NCBI RefSeq assembly: GCF_012933545.1
Contig: NZ_JAADJU010000009.1
Span: 181,426 to 245,425, forward strand
Direction: 5' to 3'
Length of the DNA stretch: 64,000 nucleotides
DNA from: Rouxiella aceris
Lineage (GTDB): Bacteria > Pseudomonadota > Gammaproteobacteria > Enterobacterales > Enterobacteriaceae
The first letter of the stretch is position 1. Each line of letters begins with the position of its first letter. Position numbers and translations under genes: made by a program. Shown piece after piece: positions 36,673 through 46,108 of the stretch. The notes below the pieces were generated by a model. It saw only the letters and a program-made list of their open reading frames with translations, was not told where the DNA came from and ran no database searches.

Positions 36673-37140
36673 TTAGTCTGTAGTCGTTGTATTGACGGCA
36701 GGCGGTGTCGCCGTGGTCAAATTGAAGCCGACGCTGCGATAGGCTTTATAGCGTTCGCGCGCCAACTGCTTTAAAGAATCTTCGTAAGGGACGAAGTCTA
36801 CCACTTCATGGAAAGCGGTGGCAAAATCTGCAAATTGCCCAAGCAGGCTAATCAGCAAGTCTCGCGGCGCATTCCCACGTTTTCCGGGCCAGCAAAGCTC
36901 GACGGGGGCACCAAATTTCGGGCCTTCTCCTGCCAGATTATGCGGCACAAACTGGTTGGCATCGCGTTTCCACAGCGCTTCATCCAGACGTTCTGCCTGC
37001 TGTTGATCCTCACAGGCCAACAGTACCCGCTGGCCTGCACGGTAACGCTCGGCGGCAATCTGGCAGGCTAACGCCTCATGGCTGCTGAGTCCGTCAATAC
37101 CCTCAGGCGAGTCGAGAAGAAAGAAAGTAGCCTGTTTCAT
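36673..37140 (-). CDS. holC: HolC, DNA polymerase III chi subunit
   Basis: The 155-residue protein starts MKQATFFLLDSPEGIDGLSS. The ATG at 37140 gives the family start; an in-frame codon at 37158 is less likely. Chi binds psi (HolD) and the C-terminal tail of SSB, linking the clamp loader to single-stranded DNA. RYRAGQRVLLACEDQQQAE, LDEALWKRDANQFVPHNL and ERYKAYRSVGFNL are typical. It lies between pepA and valS. The tail is slightly longer than in E. coli (147 residues). Confidence 0.95.
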   Translation of the reverse strand: MKQATFFLLDSPEGIDGLSSHEALACQIAAERYRAGQRVLLACEDQQQAERLDEALWKRDANQFVPHNLAGEGPKFGAPVELCWPGKRGNAPRDLLISLLGQFADFATAFHEVVDFVPYEDSLKQLARERYKAYRSVGFNLTTATPPAVNTTTTD

Positions 37141-37206
37141 GGATGTCTTCCGTAGCAATAACGCCTCCCATGCCTAGGTGGCAGGGAGGCGTTGTCCGGC
37201 TGACGA

Positions 37207-38718
37207 TTAATCGTCGCCGTTTAGACCTGCGCGATTTAACAGGAACTGTGACAACAAGGAAACAGGACGTCCCGTTGCCCCTTTGTTTTTCCCTGAGCGC
37301 CAGGCGGTACCGGCAATATCCAGGTGAGCCCAGTTATACTTTTCAGTAAAGTGCGACAGGAACATGCCAGCAGTAATGGCACCGCCAGGGCGGCCGCCGA
37401 TATTGGCCAGATCGGCAAAGTTTGACTGCAGTTGCTCGTCGTACTCGTCGCCCATCGGCAAGCGCCATGCACGATCACCCGACTGCTCAGAAGCCGCAAT
37501 CAGCTCATGGGCCAGCGGATTGTGGTTCGATAGCAGACCGGTAATATGATGGCCCAGCGCGATCACGCAGGCACCGGTAAGGGTAGCGACATCGATAACC
37601 ACTTCGGGATCAAAACGCTCCACATAGGTTAAGGCATCACACAGTACCAGGCGGCCTTCGGCATCGGTATTGAGCACTTCAACGGTTTTACCCGACATGG
37701 TGGTCAGGATATCACCAGGACGGTAAGCGCGACTGCCCGGCATATTTTCGCAACCGGCCAGTACGCCTACTACGTTTAACGGCAGCTTTAATTCGGCAAC
37801 CATACGCATAACGCCGTAGACGGTGGCCGCACCGCACATATCGTACTTCATTTCGTCCATATCCGCGGCGGGTTTAATGGAAATACCGCCGGAATCGAAC
37901 GTCAGGCCTTTGCCAACCAGCACGATCGGCTTAGCGTCCGGATTGGGATTGGCTTTATATTCCATCACCGACATCAGGGATTCATTTTGTGAACCCTGAC
38001 CGACCGCCAGATAAGCGTTCATTCCCAGCTCTTTCATCTGCTGTTCGCCGATGACGCGGGTGGTAATGTGGGTGCTGAAGGCGTCGGCAAGTTGGCGCGC
38101 CTGCGACGCCAGATAGGCGGCGTTACAGATATTTGGCGGCATATTGCCGAGATCTTTCGCTGCCTTGATGCCGGAAGCAATGGCCAGACCGTGGGCAATA
38201 GCGCGATCGCCGCTATTGAGTTCGCGACGCGTCGGCACGTTGAACACCATTTTACGTAGCGGACGACGCGGCTCGACTTTATTGGTTTTCAACTGGTCGA
38301 AGGTATACAGCGACTCTTTGGAGGTTTCTACCGCCTGACGAACTTTCCAGTAAGTATTGCGGCCCTTGACGTGAAGCTCGGTGAGAAAGCAAACGGCTTC
38401 CATAGAACCGGTGTCATTGAGGGCGTTGATCGTTTTTTGGATCACTTGCTTATACTGGCGTTCGTCGAGTTCGCGCTCTTTACCGCAGCCGACCAACAGG
38501 ATACGCTCGGACAGAATGTTTGGAACATGGTGCAGAAACAACGTCTGGCCCACTTTTCCTTCCAGTTCACCGCGGCGGAGCAGGGCGCTAATATAGCCAT
38601 TGCTGATCTTGTCGAGCTGTTCAGCCATAGGGGACAGACGACGTGGTTCGAATACGCCGACGACTATACAGGCACTGCGCTGTTTTTCCGGGCTACCGCT
38701 TTTTACACTGAACTCCAT
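37207..38718 (-). CDS. pepA: PepA, leucyl aminopeptidase A (XerA)
   Basis: The 503-residue M17 aminopeptidase removes N-terminal residues from peptides using two metal ions. The signature [16 protein letters not shown] and the metal lysine/aspartate region ([20 protein letters not shown]) are present. In E. coli PepA also binds DNA, repressing carAB and aiding Xer recombination at cer sites. It is divergent from lptF, and holC follows downstream; its length equals that of the E. coli protein. Confidence 0.97.
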   Translation of the reverse strand: MEFSVKSGSPEKQRSACIVVGVFEPRRLSPMAEQLDKISNGYISALLRRGELEGKVGQTLFLHHVPNILSERILLVGCGKERELDERQYKQVIQKTINALNDTGSMEAVCFLTELHVKGRNTYWKVRQAVETSKESLYTFDQLKTNKVEPRRPLRKMVFNVPTRRELNSGDRAIAHGLAIASGIKAAKDLGNMPPNICNAAYLASQARQLADAFSTHITTRVIGEQQMKELGMNAYLAVGQGSQNESLMSVMEYKANPNPDAKPIVLVGKGLTFDSGGISIKPAADMDEMKYDMCGAATVYGVMRMVAELKLPLNVVGVLAGCENMPGSRAYRPGDILTTMSGKTVEVLNTDAEGRLVLCDALTYVERFDPEVVIDVATLTGACVIALGHHITGLLSNHNPLAHELIAASEQSGDRAWRLPMGDEYDEQLQSNFADLANIGGRPGGAITAGMFLSHFTEKYNWAHLDIAGTAWRSGKNKGATGRPVSLLSQFLLNRAGLNGDD

Positions 38719-38996
38719 GCACTCTCCTGAATCTTAAAGACAAAGCCGGGGGGGACGGATAGAATGGTGCGTCCGTAACACTCTCCCGTCATTGATGTAA
38801 TGACCTGTGTTAACCTATACGGCGTAGAAATTTTATTTTGGCGGCTATAAGCATCTTCCTATAGGACACCCCAATTCTCGGTGTTGTAATACTATTTTAG
38901 CTGTGAAGGTTGCCATATGATGAGAAAAAATGACGGATTAGCGATGAAACTATCGATTTTCCTGCAAAAAGACAAGTTTTCACAGGCGTATTCAGC

Positions 38997-40091
38997 GTGA
39001 TCATCATTAGATATCTGGTTAGGGAAACCTTCAAGAGCCAAATTGCGATCCTGTTTATTCTGCTACTAATCTTCTTTTGTCAGAAATTAGTCAGAATACT
39101 GGGGGCGGCAGTTGATGGCCAAATCCCGACAAATTTAGTCCTTCAGCTTCTTGGGTTAGGTATACCCGAGATGGCGCAGCTTATCCTGCCACTCAGCCTG
39201 TTTCTCGGGTTACTGATGACCCTGGGTAAACTTTATACCGACAGTGAAATTACCGTGATGCACGCCTGCGGATTGGGCAAAAGGTCACTAATCGTCGCTG
39301 CCATGCTTCTGGCTCTCTTTACCTCCGTTTTTGCCGGTATTAACTCTATCTGGCTCGGTCCCTGGTCTTCCAAGCATCAGGACGAAGTACTGGCCGAAGC
39401 CAAGGCCAACCCGAGTATGGCGGCCATGGTCGCCGGGCAGTTTACCCCTTCGCAAGACGGTAATTCGGTGCTGTTCGTTGGTAATCTTCGCGGCCAGGAA
39501 TTTCAGAAAGTCTTTCTGGCGCAACTGCGGCCCAACGGCAGTCAACGTCCTTCAGTGGTAGTCGCTGAAACCGGTCATATGGATCAGCGCCCTGACGGCT
39601 CGCAACAGGTGACCCTGGATACCGGTACCCGCTACGAAGGCACCGCGCTGCTGCGCGATTTCCGCATAACCGACTTTACCGATTACCTGGCAGTGATTGG
39701 CCATCGCGCGGTGGTGGCTGGGGTCGGCGAAGCTGACCAGATGAGCATGACAGCGCTGTGGCAGTCGAAAGCGCTGGATGCCCGCGCCGAGTTCCACTGG
39801 CGACTAACGCTGATTGTTTCGGTATTTATTATGGCGCTGATGGTGGTGCCGCTTAGCGTGGTCAACCCTCGCCAGGGGCGTGTGCTGAGCATGTTGCCAG
39901 CCATATTCCTCTACCTGATTTTCTTCCTGCTGCAAAGCTCGCTGCGTTCCAATGGCGAGAAAGGAAAACTTGATCCAATGATCTGGATGTGGGTGACCAA
40001 TCTGCTTTATCTGGCGCTGGCCGTGGCTCTCAATATTTGGGATACCTTGCCGGCTCGCAAGATCCGCGCGCGTTTGAAAGGAGCGGCCTGA
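38997..40091 (+). CDS. lptF: LptF, lipopolysaccharide export permease
   Basis: The 364-residue LptF is one of two inner-membrane subunits of the LptB2FGC transporter that extracts lipopolysaccharide from the inner membrane. It begins with GTG (MIIIRYLVRETFKSQIAILF) and has six transmembrane helices with a periplasmic beta-jellyroll between helices 3 and 4. VVPLSVVNPRQGRVLSMLPA is a conserved cytoplasmic coupling region. It overlaps lptG by one base (TGATG), so the two subunits are translationally coupled. Confidence 0.96.
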   Translation: MIIIRYLVRETFKSQIAILFILLLIFFCQKLVRILGAAVDGQIPTNLVLQLLGLGIPEMAQLILPLSLFLGLLMTLGKLYTDSEITVMHACGLGKRSLIVAAMLLALFTSVFAGINSIWLGPWSSKHQDEVLAEAKANPSMAAMVAGQFTPSQDGNSVLFVGNLRGQEFQKVFLAQLRPNGSQRPSVVVAETGHMDQRPDGSQQVTLDTGTRYEGTALLRDFRITDFTDYLAVIGHRAVVAGVGEADQMSMTALWQSKALDARAEFHWRLTLIVSVFIMALMVVPLSVVNPRQGRVLSMLPAIFLYLIFFLLQSSLRSNGEKGKLDPMIWMWVTNLLYLALAVALNIWDTLPARKIRARLKGAA

Positions 40092-41161
40092 TGTTTGGTG
40101 TATTAGACCGCTATATCGGACGAACTATTTTTAACACCATCATGATGACCCTGTTCATGCTGGTTTCCCTGTCCGGGATTATCAAGTTTGTCGACCAGTT
40201 GCGTAAAGTCGGCCAGGGCAGCTATTCCGCTCTGGATGCCGGCCTGTATACCCTGCTGAGTGTACCCAAAGATATTGAAGTGTTCTTCCCAATGGCGGCC
40301 CTGTTGGGTGCGCTGCTCGGATTGGGTACGCTGGCGACGCGCAGTGAGCTGGTGGTGATGCAGGCATCGGGCTTTACCCGTATGCAGGTGGCAAGTGCGG
40401 TGATGAAAACCGCTATCCCGCTGGTATTTCTGACCATGGCCATTGGCGAATGGGTCTCCCCACAGGGAGAACAGATGGCGCGTAACTACCGTGCGCAGCA
40501 AATGTATGGTGGCTCGCTGCTCTCAACGCAAAGCGGTTTGTGGGCTAAAGACGGCCATGACTTTGTGTTTATTGAACGCGTGGCGGGTGATAACCAGCTC
40601 AACGGCGTGAATATTTATCACTTTGATAATAATAACAAACTGCTTTCCGTGCGCTATGCCACTTCTGCCCAGTATCAAAACGGCAGTTGGCGTTTGTCGC
40701 AGGTTGACGAGTCGGTATTGAGCAGTCCTACGCAGATCACCGGTTCGCAGACGCTGAGTGGCGAATGGAAAACCAATCTGACGCCGGATAAGCTCGGCGT
40801 GGTGGCGCTGGATCCGGATTCTCTGTCGATCAGCGGTTTATATGACTACGTGAAATACCTCAAGCAAAGCGGTCAGGAGGCAAAACGCTATCAGTTGAAT
40901 ATGTGGCGTAAAATTTTTGCTCCGCTCTCTGTTGCCGTGATGATGCTGATGGCGCTGTCGTTTATCTTTGGTCCGCTGCGCAGCGTGCCAATGGGCGTTA
41001 GGGTGGTTACTGGTATCTGCTTTGGTTTTGTCTTCTATGTGCTTGACCAGATCTTTGGTCCGCTTAGTCTGGTTTACAGTATCCCGCCGCTATTGGGTGC
41101 TATATTGCCGAGCGGCCTGTTTATGGTGATCAGCATTTATCTGCTGCTAAAACGCAGTTAG
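40091..41161 (+). CDS. lptG: LptG, lipopolysaccharide export permease
   Basis: The 356-residue partner of LptF begins MFGVLDRYIGRTIFNTIMMT. The ATG at 40091 shares its A with the lptF stop; longer in-frame readings lie inside lptF and were rejected. It has six membrane helices and a periplasmic jellyroll (KDGHDFVFIERVAGDNQLNG). Conserved LGLGTLATRSELVVMQASGF precedes the third helix. A strong terminator follows at 41190. Confidence 0.96.
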   Translation: MFGVLDRYIGRTIFNTIMMTLFMLVSLSGIIKFVDQLRKVGQGSYSALDAGLYTLLSVPKDIEVFFPMAALLGALLGLGTLATRSELVVMQASGFTRMQVASAVMKTAIPLVFLTMAIGEWVSPQGEQMARNYRAQQMYGGSLLSTQSGLWAKDGHDFVFIERVAGDNQLNGVNIYHFDNNNKLLSVRYATSAQYQNGSWRLSQVDESVLSSPTQITGSQTLSGEWKTNLTPDKLGVVALDPDSLSISGLYDYVKYLKQSGQEAKRYQLNMWRKIFAPLSVAVMMLMALSFIFGPLRSVPMGVRVVTGICFGFVFYVLDQIFGPLSLVYSIPPLLGAILPSGLFMVISIYLLLKRS

Positions 41162-41189
41162 CTAAATCAATAAGCAGAAGTCGTAAAAG

Positions 41190-41216
41190 AAGCAGCTCAA
41201 TGGAGCTGCTTTTTTG
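41190..41216. terminator. Bidirectional terminator between lptG and ampH
   Basis: AAGCAGCTC-AATG-GAGCTGCTT is a perfect 9-bp stem with TTTTGCTTT on the plus side, 28 bases past lptG. It may also serve ampH. Confidence 0.85.
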
Positions 41217-41242
41217 CTTTCTATGCCCCTGATTTTCCAGGT

Positions 41243-42391
41243 CTAGATTTCGTTATTTCGTACCAGATCGGCGACTAACTCGTTGACCCCGTCACTCATA
41301 TTTTTAAACTTGCTCAGCTCTGAGCGGGTCACCACAATAAATACGCCGACACCACGCTGCGGCACCATCGCAATATAAGTAATAAAGCCCCCGCCCCCGC
41401 CGGTTTTTTGGATGATCAGCGGCAGTTGCGGCGTGGGTGCCATTGTCACCCAACCCATCCCTAGTTCATAGGCGGGACCTGGCACATCCATGCCTTTTAA
41501 AGACACCAGATCGCTGCGTTTAAAATACATTTTCTGCGCCATGGCAGCGGTTGCCGTGGGCTGACCCAATGGCGAAGGCAGGAACTGCTTCATCCAGCGC
41601 CCCATATCCGCCGGTGTTGAATAGACCCCTCCGCTACCCGCCGCGGCCGAGGTATTCAGACAAGGACTGGGGCGCAACCCTTCCATCAACCGCGCACACT
41701 GCGCTGGCGTTGGCGTATAGGTGGTATCTACCATACCGTTTGGCTGGGCGATCACTTCACGGAACAGCTGTGTATAGGGTTTGTGTGCCGCCTCGGACAG
41801 AGCATCGGATAACAGATCAAAGCCCAGGTTGGAGTATGCAGCGTAGGAACTCGGTGGCTGCTTGATTTTGGCACTTTGCAGCCAGCTCCAGCGCTCGCTG
41901 CGCGTTGGCCAGGTAAACACTGCGCGATGCGCCACACCGCCAGGCTGTTCGCGCGGAAGCCCGCTGGTGTGGGTTGCCAGGTTTAATAAGGTGATCGGCG
42001 ACGCGGGACTGTAATAAGGGACAAAGGCGTTGCCCGGGGCGTATTTCCGCAAAGGATCGTTAATGCGTACCGTGCCTTGTTCCGACAACTTGACCAGTAC
42101 TTCGCTGGTCATCAGCTTGGTAAGGGAGGCAATGCGGATCAGCGAGTCTTCACGCGGGCGCAGATTGGAACCGGCACGGGTTTCACCAAAACTGCGGAAC
42201 ACCTGCTGGTTATGGTCAATGACCACCATGGCCATACCCATGGCACCACTGCCGTAAAAAATATGTTCTGCGTGGTCATCCACCACCTGAGAAGCCAAAC
42301 GTTGGTTTTGTGCCTGACTCAGCAGCGGAATGCTGGCACAGACCATGGCTAACAGAGAAAAAGAGAGTTTTTTCAACAAACCGACATCCAT
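41243..42391 (-). CDS. ampH: AmpH, D-alanyl-D-alanine carboxypeptidase/endopeptidase
   Basis: The 382-residue periplasmic penicillin-binding protein of the class C beta-lactamase fold closely matches E. coli AmpH (385), which trims peptidoglycan peptides. A signal peptide ends near LLSQAQ. The active-site motifs are SLTK (S89 with K92), YSN (186-188) and KTGG (in IIQKTGGGGGF). It is a peptidoglycan hydrolase and not a typical resistance enzyme, although it is related to AmpC. In E. coli ampH lies elsewhere in the chromosome; here it converges with lptG. Confidence 0.93.
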   Translation of the reverse strand: MDVGLLKKLSFSLLAMVCASIPLLSQAQNQRLASQVVDDHAEHIFYGSGAMGMAMVVIDHNQQVFRSFGETRAGSNLRPREDSLIRIASLTKLMTSEVLVKLSEQGTVRINDPLRKYAPGNAFVPYYSPASPITLLNLATHTSGLPREQPGGVAHRAVFTWPTRSERWSWLQSAKIKQPPSSYAAYSNLGFDLLSDALSEAAHKPYTQLFREVIAQPNGMVDTTYTPTPAQCARLMEGLRPSPCLNTSAAAGSGGVYSTPADMGRWMKQFLPSPLGQPTATAAMAQKMYFKRSDLVSLKGMDVPGPAYELGMGWVTMAPTPQLPLIIQKTGGGGGFITYIAMVPQRGVGVFIVVTRSELSKFKNMSDGVNELVADLVRNNEI

Positions 42392-42636
42392 TCTAAAAGC
42401 AGTAAAGGGAAGAATAAATTTATCTTAATGTGATACGCCCGCCACCGCATGGGGAAATCGCGCCTTTAGCAAAAATTTACAGAAGCAGGTTGCCTGGCAG
42501 GTCTGGCGTTGAGTGATATATCGCCAGCGGAGTAAATATATCGTCAGCTTTAACTCATTCTTCGGCCTATAACGTCGGCTATTTTTTCTGCTAAATAAAA
42601 TCTCATCGTTGTTATTAGAATGTTATTTAATGTTGC

Positions 42637-42668
42637 GCTGGTTAACTATTTATAGAGTGATAACCAGC
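42637..42668. promoter_or_regulatory. Inverted repeat in the ampH-porin intergenic region
   Basis: GCTGGTTA-N16-TAACCAGC is a perfect 8-bp inverted repeat in a 623-base AT-rich region between divergent ampH and the porin gene. The spacing suits a dimeric regulator. The regulator is unknown. Confidence 0.45.
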
Positions 42669-42898
42669 AAAGAAAATAATAACGCCACGGATAGTTCCAA
42701 TTCTGGATTATAAAATTTACACCTCGTCCTAGTATAGATTGTAATTAGTTATGTCTTTATGGAACTTATTAACTTGACCGTATTGGTGGCTAATGGTGCA
42801 AATTGATTAATTTTTGCTCTTATTGATATTTTAATTTTCCTGATATTACATTTTTAAATATTTTTGTATGAAAATTAACCTGTCGTTGCAGGCCAAAG

Positions 42899-42914
42899 TG
42901 TGAGCTTTGTCGCA
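42899..42914. promoter_or_regulatory. Candidate CRP site upstream of the porin gene
   Basis: TGTGAGCTTTGTCGCA fits TGTGA-N6-TCACA at 9 of 10 core positions, about 100 bases before the porin ATG. It suggests catabolite control of the porin. The rest of 42392-43014 is AT-rich and shows no gene. Confidence 0.55.
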
Positions 42915-43014
42915 TTAAATGCTTCTCCCCCTACCACGGCTATGTTAAACATTTATGCGTGGTTCAACGCCATATCGCAGTTAAAACTAAAATAATATTG
43001 TTGGAGACAGGGTA

Positions 43015-44154
43015 ATGCGCAATTTAAAAGCGCCAATCATCGTTGGCGGAGTTTTATTATCGGTGCTTTCGGCTAGTGCTCAGGCCGAAATCACAATTTT
43101 GGACAAAAATAAGCAAAGCGATTCCTTACTTGCACCGTTAAGTTTACAGGTAGGGGGCAGTATTCGTCCGGAGTGGATTTTTCAGAACACCGAAAATAAA
43201 ACTCATGGCGATTCAAGCGGCCATGATGGCGGCACACGTTTCCGCTTTAGCGGTGACTATGCATTAACCGATCATACCTCAGTGATCGGCATGTATGAGC
43301 TGGGTGTGAATATGTACCACCTGCTCGATATCAAGTCCGGTTATACCGAAGGTTCCGACCTGCTGAAAAAGCGTAAGTTGTATTACGGCTTTAAAGACGA
43401 TCGTTACGGTACCTTTACCTTTGGTAAGCAGTTCAGCGTTTACTACGATCTGGTCGGTAGCAAAAGTGACGTCTGGGATAACGACGGTCAGGCAGCTGGC
43501 GAAGGTGTAGGTCTTCAAGGTGACTATGACGGCGGCAACCGCCCGATGAAGAGCTTTAAGTACACTAACACCCTGGGTGATTTCACTCTTGAAGCCGCTT
43601 ACCTGTTGCCAGAAACCGAATATGCGGCTTCTGACGAACTGCATTACCGCCGTGACGGTGGCGCTGCGCTGGGCTTTGATTACGCTATCACCAAAACGCT
43701 GACCTGGAGCAACGTCTATAGCCTGACCAATGCTCGCATGAAAGACAGCGAAAACGATCAGAAACAATACCATCAGCAGACCACTGCTACCGCCTTGACC
43801 TGGCAGCCTGGCGCCTGGTATCTGGTTGCCACCGGCAACTACTACAATAACTACGTGCCAAGCCATCAGAGCAACGTTAATCAGGATAACTACTTCGCAG
43901 GTAGCGGTTACGGCGTAGAAGGCTTTGCCGGTTACACCTTTACTCTGAGCAAAGAGTATCTGAAATCTGTCCAGCCTTATGTGGCCGCAGATTCTCTGAA
44001 ACTGAAGGGTAACGAAAACTACGAAGCCAACCACGTTTATCTGGGTACCGCCTTTGACTTTGGTCACCATTTGTCGCTGTATGTTGAACGTACACTGGCT
44101 AATGCACCAGGCCAGTCAGATATCACCGCAGTAAGCTTCTACTACAACTTCTAA
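43015..44154 (+). CDS. Outer-membrane porin (Gram-negative porin superfamily)
   Basis: The 379-residue protein has a signal peptide (MRNLKAPIIVGGVLLSVLSA, cleavage after SAQA) and a series of amphipathic beta strands. It ends with the Phe-terminated strand VSFYYNF, as expected for a BAM-assembled barrel. FRFSGDYALTDHTSVIGMYE and YYGFKDDRYGTFTFGKQFS resemble general porins; the acidic KSDVWDNDG region suggests a constriction loop. A GGAG site precedes the ATG. I cannot assign it to OmpC, OmpF, OmpL or another named porin. The CRP-like site and inverted repeat upstream point to nutrient-dependent control. Confidence 0.8.
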   Translation: MRNLKAPIIVGGVLLSVLSASAQAEITILDKNKQSDSLLAPLSLQVGGSIRPEWIFQNTENKTHGDSSGHDGGTRFRFSGDYALTDHTSVIGMYELGVNMYHLLDIKSGYTEGSDLLKKRKLYYGFKDDRYGTFTFGKQFSVYYDLVGSKSDVWDNDGQAAGEGVGLQGDYDGGNRPMKSFKYTNTLGDFTLEAAYLLPETEYAASDELHYRRDGGAALGFDYAITKTLTWSNVYSLTNARMKDSENDQKQYHQQTTATALTWQPGAWYLVATGNYYNNYVPSHQSNVNQDNYFAGSGYGVEGFAGYTFTLSKEYLKSVQPYVAADSLKLKGNENYEANHVYLGTAFDFGHHLSLYVERTLANAPGQSDITAVSFYYNF

Positions 44155-44188
44155 TCGCCGATTGCTGTTACAGCATATCGCGATAGCT

Positions 44189-44228
44189 CATAAGGCCAGT
44201 GCAGCAATGCACTGGCCTTATGTTTTTA
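44189..44228 (+). terminator. Terminator after the porin gene
   Basis: CATAAGGCCAGTGCA-GCAA-TGCACTGGCCTTATG is a perfect 15-bp stem with a tetraloop followed by TTTTT, 35 bases after the porin stop. Confidence 0.92.
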
Positions 44229-44372
44229 TGGCAGGCCTGTTGCGGCTCAAGGATATGTTGGCATTTTATGGGTTATTGAGGGAGTTGCGCTGCTATTTTG
44301 CTGTATTTTCAAGCGTTCAGCGGTTTTATGCCGGTTTTTTCAGCACTTGGCATAAGATTGCAGGGATAACTA

Positions 44373-44400
44373 TTGCGTGAGCAGACGGTAAAGGTATAAT
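44373..44400 (+). promoter_or_regulatory. Promoter of tRNA-Leu(CAA)
   Basis: TTGCGT (44373-44378) and TATAAT (44395-44400) are 16 bases apart, with a GC-containing discriminator (GCACCC). The tRNA begins 30 bases after the -10 box. Confidence 0.75.
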
Positions 44401-44429
44401 GCACCCGTTTTCCGCATACTACTTTCTGT

Positions 44430-44514
44430 GCCGAAGTGGCGAAATCGGTAGACGCAGTTGATTCAAAATCAACCGCCGCAAGGCGTGCCGGTTCGATTCC
44501 GGCCTTCGGCACCA
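44430..44514 (+). tRNA. leuX: tRNA-Leu (anticodon CAA)
   Basis: The 85-base gene has the acceptor stem GCCGAAG/CTTCGGC, encoded CCA, the D arm of a leucine tRNA, a long variable arm (CGCCGCAAGGCG region) and the T arm GCCGGTTCGATTCCGGC. The anticodon loop TTCAAAA on stem GTTGA/TCAAC gives anticodon CAA. It is the counterpart of E. coli leuX, a known integration site for P4-type islands, and it serves that role here. Confidence 0.97.
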
Positions 44515-44575
44515 AATAGTAAGTATGAAAATCAAGTCACCTTAGGGTGGCTTTTTTTATGTCTGGAATTCAGTC
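44491..44575 (+). other. Left attachment region (attL) at the tRNA 3' end
   Basis: The tRNA 3' end (44491-44514) and the sequence after it, including a small hairpin with a T7 run (AAGTCACCTTAGGGTGGC, probably the tRNA terminator), recur in altered form at 62594-62667. AGTATGAAAATCAAGTCACC (44522-44541) and TTTATGTCTGGAATTCAGTC (44556-44575) are identical in both copies. This marks the left edge of the island. Confidence 0.8.
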
Positions 44576-44719
44576 ATCGCAAGGCTCCTCTCGCTTTTTC
44601 AGTCAACATAAGTCAACCTGATTCAATCTACATCAACTTACTGATGCGGGTACAAATGCGGGTATATCCCGGTTCGATAATGTTTGTACCCACACAGAAC
44701 CCTTGAAAGGATATTCAAC

Positions 44720-45979
44720 ATGGCTCTGAGTGATGTGAAGGTCCGTACTGCCAAGCCAGAAGCAAAAGCCTATAAGCTTACTGACGGCGAAGGAATGGTG
44801 TTGCTGGTTCATCCCAACGGCTCCAAATACTGGCGGCTACGTTATCGTTTTGGCGGTAAAGAGAAGATGCTGGCGTTGGGGAAATACCCTGAAGTATCAC
44901 TGGCCGATGCTAGGATACGACGTGACGAAGCCCGTAAGCATTTAGCAAATGGCATCGACCCTAGTGAGAACAAGAAAGCCGTTAAAGTAGAGCAGGAGCA
45001 AGAAGCGGTAACTTTTGAAGTAGTAGCCAGAGACTGGCACGCCAGCAATCAGAAGTGGTCTAAGTCGCACAGTGACCGTGTTCTTAAAAGTCTGGAAGAT
45101 AATTTGTTCGATGCGATTGGTAAGCGAAATATCGCAGAGTTAAAAACCAGAGATCTGCTTACATCGATTAAGGCCGTGGAGATGTCTGGACGTCTTGAGG
45201 TGGCGGCACGTCTACAGCAACGAACAACAGCAATTATGCGATTTGCCGTGCAGAGCGGTTTAATCGATTACAACCCCGCACAAGAGATAGCCGGTGCAGT
45301 TGCTACGGCTAAACGATAGCATCGCGCTGCGCTAGAACTTAATCGCATTCCTGAACTACTTCATCGCATTGATCACTATTCCGGCAGACCGTTAACCAGG
45401 TTGGCCGTGGAACTCACTTTGTTAGTTTTCATCCGTTCAAGCGAGCTACGTTTTGCCCGCTGGACAGAAGTGGATTTTGAAACAGCTATGTGGACGATTC
45501 CGGGCGAGCGTGAACCGCTGGAAGGAGTTAAACATTCGCATCGGGGCTCAAAGATGCGGACTCCACATCTTGTACCCTTATCCCGACAAGCTCTCGCCAT
45601 TTTGGAAAAGATCAAAAGCATGAGTGGAAACCGAGAACTGATTTTTGTGGGCGATCACGATCCGCGTAAACCCATGAGTGAGAATACGGTGAACAAGGCA
45701 CTGCGGATGATGGGCTACGATACGAAGGTTGAGGTTTGCGGTCATGGTTTCAGGACTATGGCATGTAGTTCGTTGATTGAAGCGGGATTGTGGTCGAAGG
45801 ATGCGGTAGAGCGGCAGATGAGTCACCAGGAACGTAACTCTGTGCGTGCGGCTTATATTCATAAGGCCGAGCACCTAGGGGAGCGCAGGCTAATGCTGCA
45901 GTGGTGGGCGGATTTTCTTGATGCTAATCGGGAGAAGGGGATTAGCCCGTTTGATTTTGGGAAGTTGATAGTTATTTAA
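44720..45979 (+). pseudogene. P4-type tyrosine integrase, interrupted by one amber codon
   Basis: The frame beginning MALSDVKVRTAKPEAKAYKL is a P4-family integrase: DUF4102-type N-terminal domain (about residues 1-90), SAM-like core-binding domain, then a catalytic domain. A single TAG at 45317-45319 breaks it after 199 codons. The same frame then continues without other damage for a further 219 codons. Catalytic positions after the stop are visible: Arg in VFIRSSELRFARW, the HGFR box and the tyrosine in AAYIHKAEHLGERRLML. The upstream in-frame codon at 44684 was not used because P4 integrases start at MALSD. The full reading would be 419 residues, normal for the family. Confidence 0.9.
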
Positions 45980-46038
45980 AAACCAATAATAGCATAGATA
46001 AATATAAATATCTCTTTTAGGTTATGACATAAATTATA

Positions 46039-46077
46039 AAATATAACGCTACCTAATTTTTAGGTGGCGTTATATTT
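46039..46077. terminator. Bidirectional terminator between integrase and HNH gene
   Basis: AAAATATAACGC-t-ACCTAA / TTAGGT-g-GCGTTATATTTT forms an 18-bp stem with one T-G pair and T tracts both ways. It ends the minus-strand hsd-ATPase-HNH operon and the plus-strand integrase gene. Confidence 0.85.
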
Positions 46078-46108
46078 TTAATGAATGCTATTGCGACCAT
46101 GTATAATA

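Noticed and set aside
43279..44070. Long open frame opposite the porin gene (over 260 codons)
   Set aside because: Antisense to a well-supported porin, with no ribosome site or recognisable domain.
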